Source of the DNA: BOG-1363 sp043775355
GTDB taxonomy: Bacteria; Planctomycetota; UBA11346
DNA: 8,762 bases
Assembly: GCA_043775355.1 (NCBI GenBank)
Contig: JAYVSL010000044.1
Location: forward strand, 1 to 8,762
Direction: 5' to 3'
Shown: one piece after another, positions 1 to 5,930 of the stretch
Numbering within the stretch: the stretch's first letter is position 1
Layout of the letters: the number at the start of each line of letters is the position of its first letter
Notes under the pieces: generated by a model
The model's input: the letters and a program-made list of their open reading frames with translations, nothing else
What the model was told of the DNA's origin: nothing
The model's database searches: none
Program-made: the position numbers and the translations under genes

Positions 1-7
1 TCAGGGC

Positions 8-382
8 ATGCCGCTGGGTGCGCATGCTGAGTCGGACGTGGCATCGTTTCGCCACCAGTCGAGCATGCTCTGCGATGGTGGCGCCTGCAAGTTGGTGGAG
101 ATCGAGCGCGCCTTTTCGGTGTCGGCGATCAGCGTGAAGCGGGCGCTGAAGCAGTATCGCGCCGGCGGAGCGCGGTCGTTCTTTGAGGTGAAGCGGACGG
201 CGCGCGAAGGACCGGTGATGACGCCAGCGCGATTGCGGGAGGTTCAGTCCCTGCTCGACCTGGGGCTGAGCGATCGGCAGATCGGCGAGCGTCTCGGCCT
301 GAAACGGGACACGATTTACCGGACGGTGAAAGCCGGGCGATTACATCGCCCGGAAAAAGGGGGCTCGCGGCGCAGGCCGTAA
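8..382 (+). CDS. N-terminal helix-turn-helix part of an IS transposase (probably 5'-partial)
   Basis: The 124 residues contain two helix-turn-helix-like units. The first is around residues 28-55 (KLVEIERAFSVSAISVKRAL). The second is around residues 76-105, where LGLSDRQIGERLGLKRDTIY resembles the Hin/resolvase or Tc1-type HTH used to bind transposon ends. The frame stays open to the left edge of the window, so the ATG at 8 may be an internal Met and the real start may lie outside. The frame ends at 380-382, in a basic tail (GGSRRRP) that looks like out-of-frame reading. One frame back, the sequence continues without a stop from about 352 into the transposase frame at 460. I therefore read this as the DNA-binding N-terminus of the same transposase. 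High G+C and no RNA or metabolic motif fit a mobile-element gene. A free-standing regulator is possible but less likely. Confidence 0.6.
   Translation: MPLGAHAESDVASFRHQSSMLCDGGACKLVEIERAFSVSAISVKRALKQYRAGGARSFFEVKRTAREGPVMTPARLREVQSLLDLGLSDRQIGERLGLKRDTIYRTVKAGRLHRPEKGGSRRRP
354..363 (+). other. A5G5 run at the point where the transposase changes frame (-1)
   Basis: The run AAAAAGGGGG occupies 354-363. The helix-turn-helix frame reads it as GAA AAA GGG GGC and stops 17 bases later. In the -1 frame it reads AAA AAG GGG CTC and continues without a stop through 460 to 2160. The intervening translation (starting KRGLAAQAVTPGLDPSAR) looks like an ordinary linker. The in-frame codons do not form the canonical X XXY YYZ heptamer, so ribosomal slippage would be non-standard. 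RNA polymerase slippage on the homopolymers, a one-base deletion that killed the gene, or a sequencing error are the alternatives. Confidence 0.5.
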
Positions 383-459
383 CGCCGGGTCTCGATCCGA
401 GTGCGCGCAACGCCGCCGATCACGCTGCTGCCTCCGGTCTGGGCACGGCCTGCCATGAT

Positions 460-2160
460 GTGGTTGGCCGCACGCTGGCGATGTTAGGCGGCGAGGCTGC
501 ACCGGCGGTGCCCACCTTCACGGCTGCGCAGGCCGTGCCGAATGCCGGGGTATTGGTGGCGATTCCGGCGCTCATCGCCAACGGGCTCTATCATGAACTG
601 GAGGAGCATCTCCAGTCGCCGCGTGGATTCTACGGCCTGCCGCAGGTGGTGCTGCTGCTGGCGCTGCTGACCGTGGCCCGGGTGCTGTCGCTGGAGCGGC
701 TGCGCGACGAGCCGTGCGGCGAATGGGGCCGTCTGCTGGGCCTCGATCGTATCCCTGAAGTGCGGACACTGCGCGCCAAGATCGCAGCGATGGTGACGCC
801 CGCTGGCGTTGCCGCTTGGGCGGAATCGCTCGGCAAACGCTGGATGGAAGATGATCCGCAGTTGGCGGGCGTGCTGTATGTTGACGGACATGTCCGCGCC
901 TACCATGGCGACCAGACCCGTTTGCCAGAGCGCTTCTCGTCGCGCGACCGGCTGTGTGTGCGCTCGCTGATGGATTACTACGTCTGCGACCGCGACGGCA
1001 AACCGTTCTTCGTCGTCACGGCGGTCGGCACCGAAGGCATGCTGTACCACCTGCGCACGAACATCATTCCACGACTGTTGGAAGAGGTGCCCAACCAGCC
1101 CACGGCAGCCGAGCTGGCCGCCGACCCCAACCGCCACCGTTTCCTCATCGTCTTCGACCGCGAGGGCTACTCGCCCGCCTTCTTCGCCGAGCTGTGGAGC
1201 ACCCACCGCATCGCCGCCGTCACCTACCGCAAGGGCAACTACGAGCCGTGGGACCACGCCCGCTTCACCGAGCACTCCGTCGTCCTGCCCTACGCCAACG
1301 AGACGACCATGCGTCTGGCTGAATCCTGCGACACCACGATCTCCGGCGTCACGCTCCGTGAGATCCGCCGCCTCTGCCAGGACGGAAAGCATCAAACGGC
1401 GATGATTACCACGTGTCGCAGCGTGCCCATGACGCCCATGGCTGGCCACCTCTTCTCGCGCTGGTCGCAGGAGAATTTCCTCAACTTCGTCACCCGCAGC
1501 TTCGCCATTGACCGCCTCGCCGGCTACCTCCCCGAGGCTGCCCCCGACGACGCCGAGGTGCGCAATCCCGTCTGGCGTGCTCTTGACCAACAGGTCCGGC
1601 GCCTGCGCACCGAGCGTACCGCCATCACCACGACACACGGACGCGATCTCATCGTCGGCGACGACCCCGCCGAGACCGCCGCGTACCTCGTCCGCGCCGC
1701 CGAACATCAGCAACGCTTTGACGCTATCGAAGCCAAAATCGTCAGCCTCAACGCCCAGTTACGTGCGACGGCAAAGCGCCTCCCGCTGCGCAACCTGCCC
1801 GAAGCCGACCGGCCGAAGGTCATCAGCCCCCATCGCCAGCGCTTCATCACCACCATCAAACTCATCGCCTACCGTGCCGAATCCGCTATCTGCTCCATCC
1901 TCCGCCCGCTCCTATCACACGCCGACGAATCCCGATCCATCGCCCAGACCATCTGGAAACAAACCGGCGATCTCGTCCCCGACCAGCAGAACAAAACGCT
2001 GACCGTCAGACTCCACCATTTCCCCTGCCCGCAGACCTCACGCAACGTCGAGCAGTTACTCAATCACCTCAACCAAACCGACGTCGAATACCCCGGCACC
2101 GGACTGCGGCTCAGGTACGCCTTGGTCTCACCGACGATTCCGGGGGATCCGGGGCCCTGA
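460..2160 (+). CDS. DDE-type insertion-sequence transposase (catalytic part)
   Basis: The 566-residue protein fits an RNase-H-fold transposase. Strand-like segments carry candidate catalytic acids: D142 in LYVDGHVRAY, D233 in LIVFDREGYS, and E338 in RWSQENFLNF. The last resembles the RW-x-x-E-x-F signature of IS4/IS1380-like enzymes. Residues 41-110 form an alpha-helical N-terminal region, and 370-566 is a charged helical C-terminal domain (helix-rich around 395-440 and 460-500). The enzyme would cut and join the element's ends. The annotated start is a GTG without a clear Shine-Dalgarno site. The same frame is open upstream to about 352, so this is better seen as the C-terminal 80% of a protein of roughly 720 residues whose helix-turn-helix head is the preceding frame. 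G+C is clearly higher than in the genes to the right, consistent with acquired DNA. I cannot assign the exact IS family. Confidence 0.8.
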   Translation: MVGRTLAMLGGEAAPAVPTFTAAQAVPNAGVLVAIPALIANGLYHELEEHLQSPRGFYGLPQVVLLLALLTVARVLSLERLRDEPCGEWGRLLGLDRIPEVRTLRAKIAAMVTPAGVAAWAESLGKRWMEDDPQLAGVLYVDGHVRAYHGDQTRLPERFSSRDRLCVRSLMDYYVCDRDGKPFFVVTAVGTEGMLYHLRTNIIPRLLEEVPNQPTAAELAADPNRHRFLIVFDREGYSPAFFAELWSTHRIAAVTYRKGNYEPWDHARFTEHSVVLPYANETTMRLAESCDTTISGVTLREIRRLCQDGKHQTAMITTCRSVPMTPMAGHLFSRWSQENFLNFVTRSFAIDRLAGYLPEAAPDDAEVRNPVWRALDQQVRRLRTERTAITTTHGRDLIVGDDPAETAAYLVRAAEHQQRFDAIEAKIVSLNAQLRATAKRLPLRNLPEADRPKVISPHRQRFITTIKLIAYRAESAICSILRPLLSHADESRSIAQTIWKQTGDLVPDQQNKTLTVRLHHFPCPQTSRNVEQLLNHLNQTDVEYPGTGLRLRYALVSPTIPGDPGP

Positions 2161-2299
2161 ACATAGTCTTACCAACGGCTATGGCTTCGTGCGGTCGTTG
2201 GCTGACCCCGGCTGCCGAGTTGTGTCGTCCGTAGCAACGCGCAAAAAAACCTCTGGCTAAGAAACCGCTATCTCATTCGTATTCATTTTCTAACCTCTG

Positions 2300-2319
2300 C
2301 CCGCCATCACCCGCCATCA
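2300..2319. repeat. Perfect 10-bp tandem duplication
   Basis: CCCGCCATCA occurs twice head to tail, at 2300-2309 and 2310-2319, followed by a looser ATCATCAC. It lies about 30 bases upstream of the muiA-like start, in the expected 5' untranslated or promoter area. It may simply be a small slippage duplication. Confidence 0.7.
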
Positions 2320-2339
2320 TCACAAATAACCATCATTTC

Positions 2340-2343
2340 GGAG
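2340..2343 (+). promoter_or_regulatory. Shine-Dalgarno site of the muiA-like gene
   Basis: GGAG lies five bases before the ATG at 2349. It supports this start, which is also where a signal-peptide-like N-terminus begins. Confidence 0.65.
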
Positions 2344-2348
2344 TCCCT

Positions 2349-4121
2349 ATGCGCTTCATGCCTCTCGTTTTTGCTCTCGCTTCACTGACTGCTAACGGCT
2401 TTGCGGAGGACCAGCCGACTGCCGGAGTGGTGTCGACCGTTGAGGCCGCTACGGTTTTTCTTGATCGTGCTTATGTCACAAGACGGGCTGAGGTTGCGCT
2501 TGCGGTCGGAGTTCAAACTTTAGTTTTCGCTAACTTGCCGCCTGAAATTGATGAGCAGTCGTTGCGAGTCACCATCAGCAGCGGCGCACAAATTGATGGC
2601 CTGCAAAGCCGGAAAGTTTTTCTTGCCCAGCGTCAAGAAGCGGACGTGCGAACGCTTGAGGCCGAGCTGCTAACCGCAGAAACGCAACTGCGTGAATTGA
2701 ACGACCGTAAAGCCGCACTCGAAAAGGCTCACGCATTTGTCGACGCCGTGCAAGAAGCGCCATTTCGCCAAGTGACCGGAAAAGATGGCGCGCTGCCAAC
2801 TCGGCCATCAGTCGAGGAATACCAAGCTTTACTCACTTTTGTAACCAAACAGCGCGGCGATCAGGCTGCTGAGCAACGTGCCATTGATGCCGCACGAACG
2901 GAACTGCAACCACGACTGGAAGCTAAGCGGCGCGAACTTGAACAAGCCAAGAGCGCGTCGTCGCTCGAACGCCGTGAAGTGGTCATCACGCTGCGCGCTA
3001 CGCAGGCTGGCGCTGGCGAATTGCGTCTCAGCTATTTAGTTCCCGGAGCGTTGTGGATTCCGGTCTACGATGCGCGGGCTAATGCGGAGCGCAGCAAACT
3101 GGAACTCGACTATGATGCTTTGGTCCAACAGGCGACTGGAGAAGAATGGACTAACGCTCAATTGACACTGTCAGCTGCACGGCCAGCAGTTTTGGCGCAG
3201 TCGCCGAAGCCGATGCCGTGGTATCTCACGGTGAAAAATCTTCAGCAAGCTGCCATGACGAATTCGTTAAATCCACAGTCAAACGGAAGCATTCAGTCAT
3301 TCACCAATGGCTATGCCAATGAGTCGATTCGCGACAAAATGCAATATGACGATTCCCTGCCCTCCGCTGGACTCTACCAATACAAAGGCAATCGCGGCAA
3401 TAAGCCACTCAACGATGCCCAAGATAATCTGCTTAGAAATGCCGTGGCCGTCGATGTCATTAGCCGCGCCGTCGAACAACGCAGTACGACCGCCGTCTTT
3501 GTGGTACCAGGTCGAAATAATGTGGCCGCCAATGGTAAGCCACACCGCATGCACATCGCCCATGCCAGCTTGGCCATGTCGACCACGCTGCATGCGATTC
3601 CGCGCACTTCGCTGAATGCGTACATCACGGGAAAGTTGGTCAATACCACGGAAATGCCGATTCTTCCTGGTTCCGCCAATGTCTTTGTTGGCGCTGACCT
3701 GATTGGTAGTGCCAGTCTTGAATTCGTCGCTCCGCGTGAAACTGCCAGTCTCTATTTGGGAGTTGATGAATCGGTGAAGATCACTCGCCGATTGGACGAG
3801 AAAAATAGCGGCCTAACTTTTCTCTCCAAACGCAAGCAACTCTCATTCGCCTACTCCATCCAAGCGCGCAACTTCCGTTCTGAAGCGGTGCAACTTGCCG
3901 TTTACGAATCACTGCCGGTTTCACAAGACGAACGTATCACTATCGATCTCGACACGCCGGTGCCCAAGCCACAGGCCATCGATCGCGGAATGATGCGCTG
4001 GGATCTCACTCTTGAGCCAGGAAAAGAACGCACCGCAGCGTTTTCGTATCGCATCGAATATCCTGGGGACTTGGTGACTGAGCAACTTCAGGAAATGGAG
4101 CAACGTGCATTCGTCAAGTAA
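2349..4121 (+). CDS. Secreted MuiA-family (DUF4140/DUF4139) protein
   Basis: The 590-residue protein starts with a short signal peptide: one Arg, a hydrophobic stretch FMPLVFALASL, and likely cleavage after A19 (NGFA/ED). It should therefore leave the cytoplasm. Residues about 27-90 (STVEAATVFLDRAYVTR, then LPPEIDEQSLRV) match the N-terminal DUF4140 module. Charged heptad-like helices at about 90-125 and 155-205 suggest a coiled coil. From about 207 to the end is the beta-rich DUF4139 module, with hallmark segments LWIPVYDARA (W236) and TGEEWTNAQLTLSAARP (263 onward). Length is typical or slightly long. The excess is an N/Q/S-rich stretch at about 298-381. The family is called mucoidy inhibitor after a link to capsule phenotypes, but its biochemical role is unknown. 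G+C is lower than in the upstream IS. It appears to stand alone, with an acetyltransferase gene 70 bases downstream on the same strand. Confidence 0.88.
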   Translation: MRFMPLVFALASLTANGFAEDQPTAGVVSTVEAATVFLDRAYVTRRAEVALAVGVQTLVFANLPPEIDEQSLRVTISSGAQIDGLQSRKVFLAQRQEADVRTLEAELLTAETQLRELNDRKAALEKAHAFVDAVQEAPFRQVTGKDGALPTRPSVEEYQALLTFVTKQRGDQAAEQRAIDAARTELQPRLEAKRRELEQAKSASSLERREVVITLRATQAGAGELRLSYLVPGALWIPVYDARANAERSKLELDYDALVQQATGEEWTNAQLTLSAARPAVLAQSPKPMPWYLTVKNLQQAAMTNSLNPQSNGSIQSFTNGYANESIRDKMQYDDSLPSAGLYQYKGNRGNKPLNDAQDNLLRNAVAVDVISRAVEQRSTTAVFVVPGRNNVAANGKPHRMHIAHASLAMSTTLHAIPRTSLNAYITGKLVNTTEMPILPGSANVFVGADLIGSASLEFVAPRETASLYLGVDESVKITRRLDEKNSGLTFLSKRKQLSFAYSIQARNFRSEAVQLAVYESLPVSQDERITIDLDTPVPKPQAIDRGMMRWDLTLEPGKERTAAFSYRIEYPGDLVTEQLQEMEQRAFVK

Positions 4122-4164
4122 CGCCTGCTGAATTCTGCTCATACACGACGTGTGATTGCCATCA

Positions 4165-4197
4165 GGTCATGGCGCGGAAACATACCGCGCCATGACC
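4165..4197. repeat. Perfect 13-bp inverted repeat (hairpin) covering the GNAT start codon
   Basis: GGTCATGGCGCGG (4165-4177) and CCGCGCCATGACC (4185-4197) are exact reverse complements separated by the 7-base loop AAACATA. The stem is GC-rich and would be very stable in RNA. It begins 43 bases after the muiA-like stop and has no T-tract after it, so it is a poor standard intrinsic terminator. Its right arm contains the ATG at 4192-4194 of the following gene. It could limit translation of that gene, stabilise the upstream mRNA 3' end, or act as a DNA operator. Confidence 0.85.
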
Positions 4198-4602
4198 ATC
4201 ACTTATCGACTCGGCAACGACGTGAATTTGGATCAAGCGATCGAACTCTATAACGCCTGTACGCTGGGAGCTCGTCGACCGCTTGATGATCGCGCCATCG
4301 CTCAGCAGATGATGCAACACGCCAACCTCGTCATCACCGCCTGGGATGGCGAGATCCTGATCGGCATGAGTCGCTCGATGACGGACTTCGGATATGTGTG
4401 CTATCTTGCCGACCTCGCAGTTCGCGACAGCCATCAACGCTTAGGTGTAGGGCTGGAACTCATTCGTCGCACGCGCAGTGAACTCGGCCCACGCGCCATG
4501 ATCGTGCTGATCGCCGCGCCCCAGGCGGTGGATTATTATCCCAAGATCGGATTCACCCGACACGAATCGGCATGGATACTCAAGGCAGACCAGAAACTCT
4601 AG
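4192..4602 (+). CDS. GNAT-family N-acetyltransferase
   Basis: This 136-residue protein has the core of the Gcn5-related acetyltransferase fold. It has strand beta4 LADLAVRDSHQ, followed by the acetyl-CoA pyrophosphate loop QRLGVG (Q/R-x-x-G-x-G/A; about residues 84-89) and helix LELIRRTRSEL. Then come the beta5 strand MIVLIAAPQAVDYY and the closing PKIGFTRHESAWIL. It should transfer an acetyl group from acetyl-CoA to a small molecule or protein in the cytoplasm. The substrate cannot be told from sequence. I chose ATG 4192 because MTITYRLG is where small GNATs of this type usually begin. A TTG at 4156 would add 12 residues that merely translate the hairpin. No clear Shine-Dalgarno site precedes either start, and the ATG lies inside a strong hairpin, so translation may be low or regulated. 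It follows the muiA-like gene by 70 bases on the same strand and could be cotranscribed with it. Confidence 0.85.
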   Translation: MTITYRLGNDVNLDQAIELYNACTLGARRPLDDRAIAQQMMQHANLVITAWDGEILIGMSRSMTDFGYVCYLADLAVRDSHQRLGVGLELIRRTRSELGPRAMIVLIAAPQAVDYYPKIGFTRHESAWILKADQKL

Positions 4603-4838
4603 TGGTTTGCTGTGGTATTGAATCGATCGTAAAGAAAGTCTGAGAGACTGTCTGGAAAGGCAATTTTAACCGGAGGACGCAGAGGCGCAGAGCCATCATA
4701 AGATCGTAGGTGAACGGAAAAGACCACGATCTTCCGTCAAATCTGAGTCCCCTCTGCTCTGCGCCTCTGCGCCCTCATGTTCAATTCTGTATTTCCAGAC
4801 TGCTTCTGATAAAATAATCACGCTGAGAAGCCTTCATA
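4603..4838. other. Intergenic region between convergent genes, filled by a palindromic element
   Basis: The 236 bases separate the ends of the acetyltransferase (plus strand) and the AraC-type regulator (minus strand). There is no credible reading frame. Most of it (4650-4800) is a nested inverted-repeat structure. Small extra inverted repeats flank it: AGTCT/AGACT at 4637-4649, and GCTTCT (4802-4807) with AGAAGC (4826-4831). Sitting between two gene ends, the structures could end transcription from both sides, although no T-tract follows a hairpin on either strand. Confidence 0.6.
4650..4800. repeat. Nested palindromic (REP/MITE-like) element
   Basis: Three concentric inverted repeats share one centre near 4716-4725. 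The outer pair is GTCTGGAAA (4650-4658) with TTTCCAGAC (4792-4800). The middle pair is CGCAGAGGCGCAGAG (4678-4692) with its exact complement at 4757-4771. It extends outward past one mismatch to GAGG/CCTC, giving 19 of 20 matches over 4673-4692 and 4757-4776. The inner pair is AAGATCGT (4700-4707) with ACGATCTT (4726-4733). The middle arm also has an internal repeat, CGCAGAG twice with one base between. The whole could fold into one long imperfect hairpin. There is no reading frame, so any mobility would depend on a protein encoded elsewhere. Confidence 0.8.
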
Positions 4839-5651
4839 TCACGATGAAGCCAACTCGCCATCGCCACACATCAGCTTGCGATACTGCTTAGGCGTGAAGC
4901 CAGTAAAACGTTTAAATTGTCGTGACAGTGCACTTTGATCTGAGAATCCCACGGTCAGCGCGATGTCCGTAAGCGTGTCCTCACTGTTAGCCAATATTTG
5001 CGACGCGACATCTATGCGCGTCTTGATCACATACTGCATGGTCGAAATGCCAAAGATCTTGCGCATCCGCCGATCAAAGCGCACGGGCGAAAGTCCAGCC
5101 ATACGCGCTAAGGTCGGAATTCGTTGCGGCTGAGCAAAATTCTTTTGGATGTATTCAATCGTGTCGGCCAAACGGGAATTGATCAGTCCTTCGCTGTTTG
5201 CCGCAATCAGATCGCGATCCATGCAAGCGATGCCGATGATTTTTCCATCATGATCGTGAAGCGGTACTTTGTTGCTCAAACACCAACCCTGGCCGCGATT
5301 GCGATACAAGGTCAGCTCAAGGCTATCGACCACCGGACGTCCGGTGCGAAAGATCGCTTCGTCTTGGCGCACATAACTGTCCGCCAGATCGCGCGGGAAA
5401 AGATCATGCGCCGTGCGTCCAATCGCCTCGGCCTTGCTGTGCAGACCACAGCGCTCAACGCACGATTCACTGACGCAAACGTAGCGCCCAGCGCGATCCT
5501 TGACCACGAACAACATGTCGGGATTACGATCAAACAGCGACCACATCCCAGAATTAGGCTCTGCTAAGGCGGCCAGAAATGAACGGCTCCACGCTTTGGT
5601 TGCGGGATCAAGTCCAGGAGGAAGCACAGCAGCCGTTGATCGAGAAACCAT
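4839..5651 (-). CDS. PAS-domain AraC-family transcriptional regulator
   Basis: The 270-residue protein has two parts. Residues about 36-150 form a PAS sensor: LFDRNPDMLFVVKDRAGRYV, then GRTAHDLFP and the closing VPLHDHDGKIIGIACMDRD. Residues about 160-260 form the AraC/XylS DNA-binding domain with two helix-turn-helix units. The first is around 178-201 (IPTLARMAGLSPVRFDRRM). The second is around 227-259 and carries the family signature LTDIALTVGFSDQSALSRQF followed by GFTPKQYRK. A cytoplasmic regulator that senses a small ligand through PAS is expected. The ligand is not evident. The ATG at 5651 lacks an obvious Shine-Dalgarno site; the next Met (residue 36) would cut at the PAS edge, so the longer form is preferred. 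It is transcribed divergently from putA across a 279-base gap, the usual arrangement for a regulator controlling its neighbour and itself. That link is inference. Confidence 0.9.
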   Translation of the reverse strand: MVSRSTAAVLPPGLDPATKAWSRSFLAALAEPNSGMWSLFDRNPDMLFVVKDRAGRYVCVSESCVERCGLHSKAEAIGRTAHDLFPRDLADSYVRQDEAIFRTGRPVVDSLELTLYRNRGQGWCLSNKVPLHDHDGKIIGIACMDRDLIAANSEGLINSRLADTIEYIQKNFAQPQRIPTLARMAGLSPVRFDRRMRKIFGISTMQYVIKTRIDVASQILANSEDTLTDIALTVGFSDQSALSRQFKRFTGFTPKQYRKLMCGDGELASS

Positions 5652-5683
5652 GACCAGCGGGTAATCGCTCTGTCCGTCGGCGC

Positions 5684-5704
5684 AATACGAAATAACGGTG
5701 ACCT
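5684..5704. promoter_or_regulatory. Candidate operator half, copy 1 (AATACGAA ... TGACC)
   Basis: AATACGAA (5684-5691) is followed by ATAACGG and then TGACC (5699-5703). A related arrangement recurs 82 bases downstream at 5766. AraC-type proteins often bind direct repeats, so this is a candidate site for the adjacent PAS-AraC protein, about 33-50 bases upstream of its start codon, where binding could repress its own gene. The assignment is based only on the repetition and location. Confidence 0.3.
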
Positions 5705-5725
5705 CCTGAGCGAAAGCTGCTCAAC

Positions 5726-5766
5726 TCGTTCTCAATTCATTGCACCGACTAGGGACTAGAGAACGA
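5726..5766. repeat. 8-bp inverted repeat in the divergent control region
   Basis: TCGTTCTC (5726-5733) and GAGAACGA (5759-5766) are exact reverse complements with 25 bases between them. The right arm shares its last base with the second AATACGAA copy. The spacing is wide for a hairpin and suits a dimer binding site on DNA better, but an 8-bp match could also be chance. Confidence 0.4.
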
Positions 5767-5780
5767 ATACGAACGTGACC
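5766..5780. promoter_or_regulatory. Candidate operator half, copy 2 (AATACGAACGTGACC)
   Basis: AATACGAA (5766-5773) is followed directly by CG and TGACC (5776-5780). It is a compact version of the copy at 5684 with the same order and orientation. It lies about 40 bases upstream of a possible putA -10 box at 5820, where an activator could contact RNA polymerase. Confidence 0.3.
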
Positions 5781-5797
5781 CTCACTTCTGATGTACC

Positions 5798-5825
5798 TTC
5801 TGACTATGCCTAGCGCGATGATAAT
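5798..5825 (+). promoter_or_regulatory. Possible putA promoter
   Basis: GATAAT (5820-5825) matches five of six bases of the sigma-70 -10 box. TTCTGA (5798-5803), 16 bases upstream, is only a weak -35 match. A poor -35 box is usual where an activator helps, in line with the AraC-type neighbour. Many bacteria of the suggested groups do not follow the E. coli consensus closely, so this is tentative. Confidence 0.25.
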
Positions 5826-5917
5826 AATCAGCAGATTCGTTTGTCGTGGCGGCAAAAGTGATCAAGAACAGCTCAGCAAATCACTGATTATGACTCCCGA
5901 TCAACGAGTTACCGCCC

Positions 5918-5924
5918 AGAGGGA
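5918..5924 (+). promoter_or_regulatory. Ribosome-binding site deciding the GTG start of putA
   Basis: AGAGGGA lies six bases before the GTG at 5931. Between the in-frame stop at 5859 and this point there is no other ATG, GTG or TTG in frame, so the GTG is the earliest possible start. Confidence 0.6.
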
Positions 5925-5930
5925 CGTTCC

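Larger units (their letters stand above)
1..2160 (+). mobile_element. Insertion sequence, right-hand part (left end outside window)
   Basis: The two transposase frames and their shared base composition define a mobile element that enters from the left edge. Its right end must lie between the stop at 2160 and the next gene at 2349. I could not place it, because the matching left terminal inverted repeat and target duplication are outside the window. The end coordinate given is the transposase stop, so it is a minimum. Whether the element is active depends on how the split reading frame at 354-363 is expressed. Confidence 0.65.
2161..2348. other. Spacer between IS transposase and muiA-like gene
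   Basis: This 188-base stretch has no credible reading frame. It should contain the right terminus of the insertion sequence and the promoter of the next gene. It holds an A7 run (2244-2250), a 10-bp tandem duplication (2300-2319) and a ribosome-binding site just before 2349. No convincing -35/-10 pair and no strong terminator hairpin were seen. Confidence 0.5.
5652..5930. promoter_or_regulatory. Divergent control region between PAS-AraC gene and putA
   Basis: The 279 bases carry no gene and must hold the promoters of both flanking genes. Visible signals are a repeated AATACGAA/TGACC motif, an 8-bp inverted repeat near 5726-5766, a possible -10 box near 5820 and the putA ribosome-binding site at 5918-5924. 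An in-frame TGA at 5859-5861 limits how far upstream putA can begin. Confidence 0.65.

Noticed and set aside
352..364. Canonical -1 ribosomal slippery heptamer
   Set aside because: In the zero frame the codons are GAA AAA GGG GGC. These do not fit X XXY YYZ, so I record only a homopolymer-associated frame change.
954..1322. Plus-strand open frame inside the transposase
   Set aside because: Arg/Pro/His-rich out-of-frame reading of the transposase gene with no recognisable domain.
484..1713. Long minus-strand open frame (409 codons) opposite the transposase
   Set aside because: Its translation is repetitive and rich in Gly, Val, Asp, Arg and His, as expected for the antisense of a G+C-rich gene. 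The plus strand has clear DDE transposase motifs.
4156..4191. TTG start giving 12 extra residues on the acetyltransferase
   Set aside because: The extra residues only translate the hairpin, the family normally begins near MTITYRL, and no ribosome-binding site precedes the TTG.
4165..4197. Intrinsic terminator of the muiA-like gene
   Set aside because: The stem is strong, but the bases after it (ATCACTTATC) are not a T-tract and the stem contains the next gene's start.
4650..4800. CRISPR array
   Set aside because: The repeats are inverted pairs around one centre, not regularly spaced direct repeats with unique spacers, and no cas gene is present.
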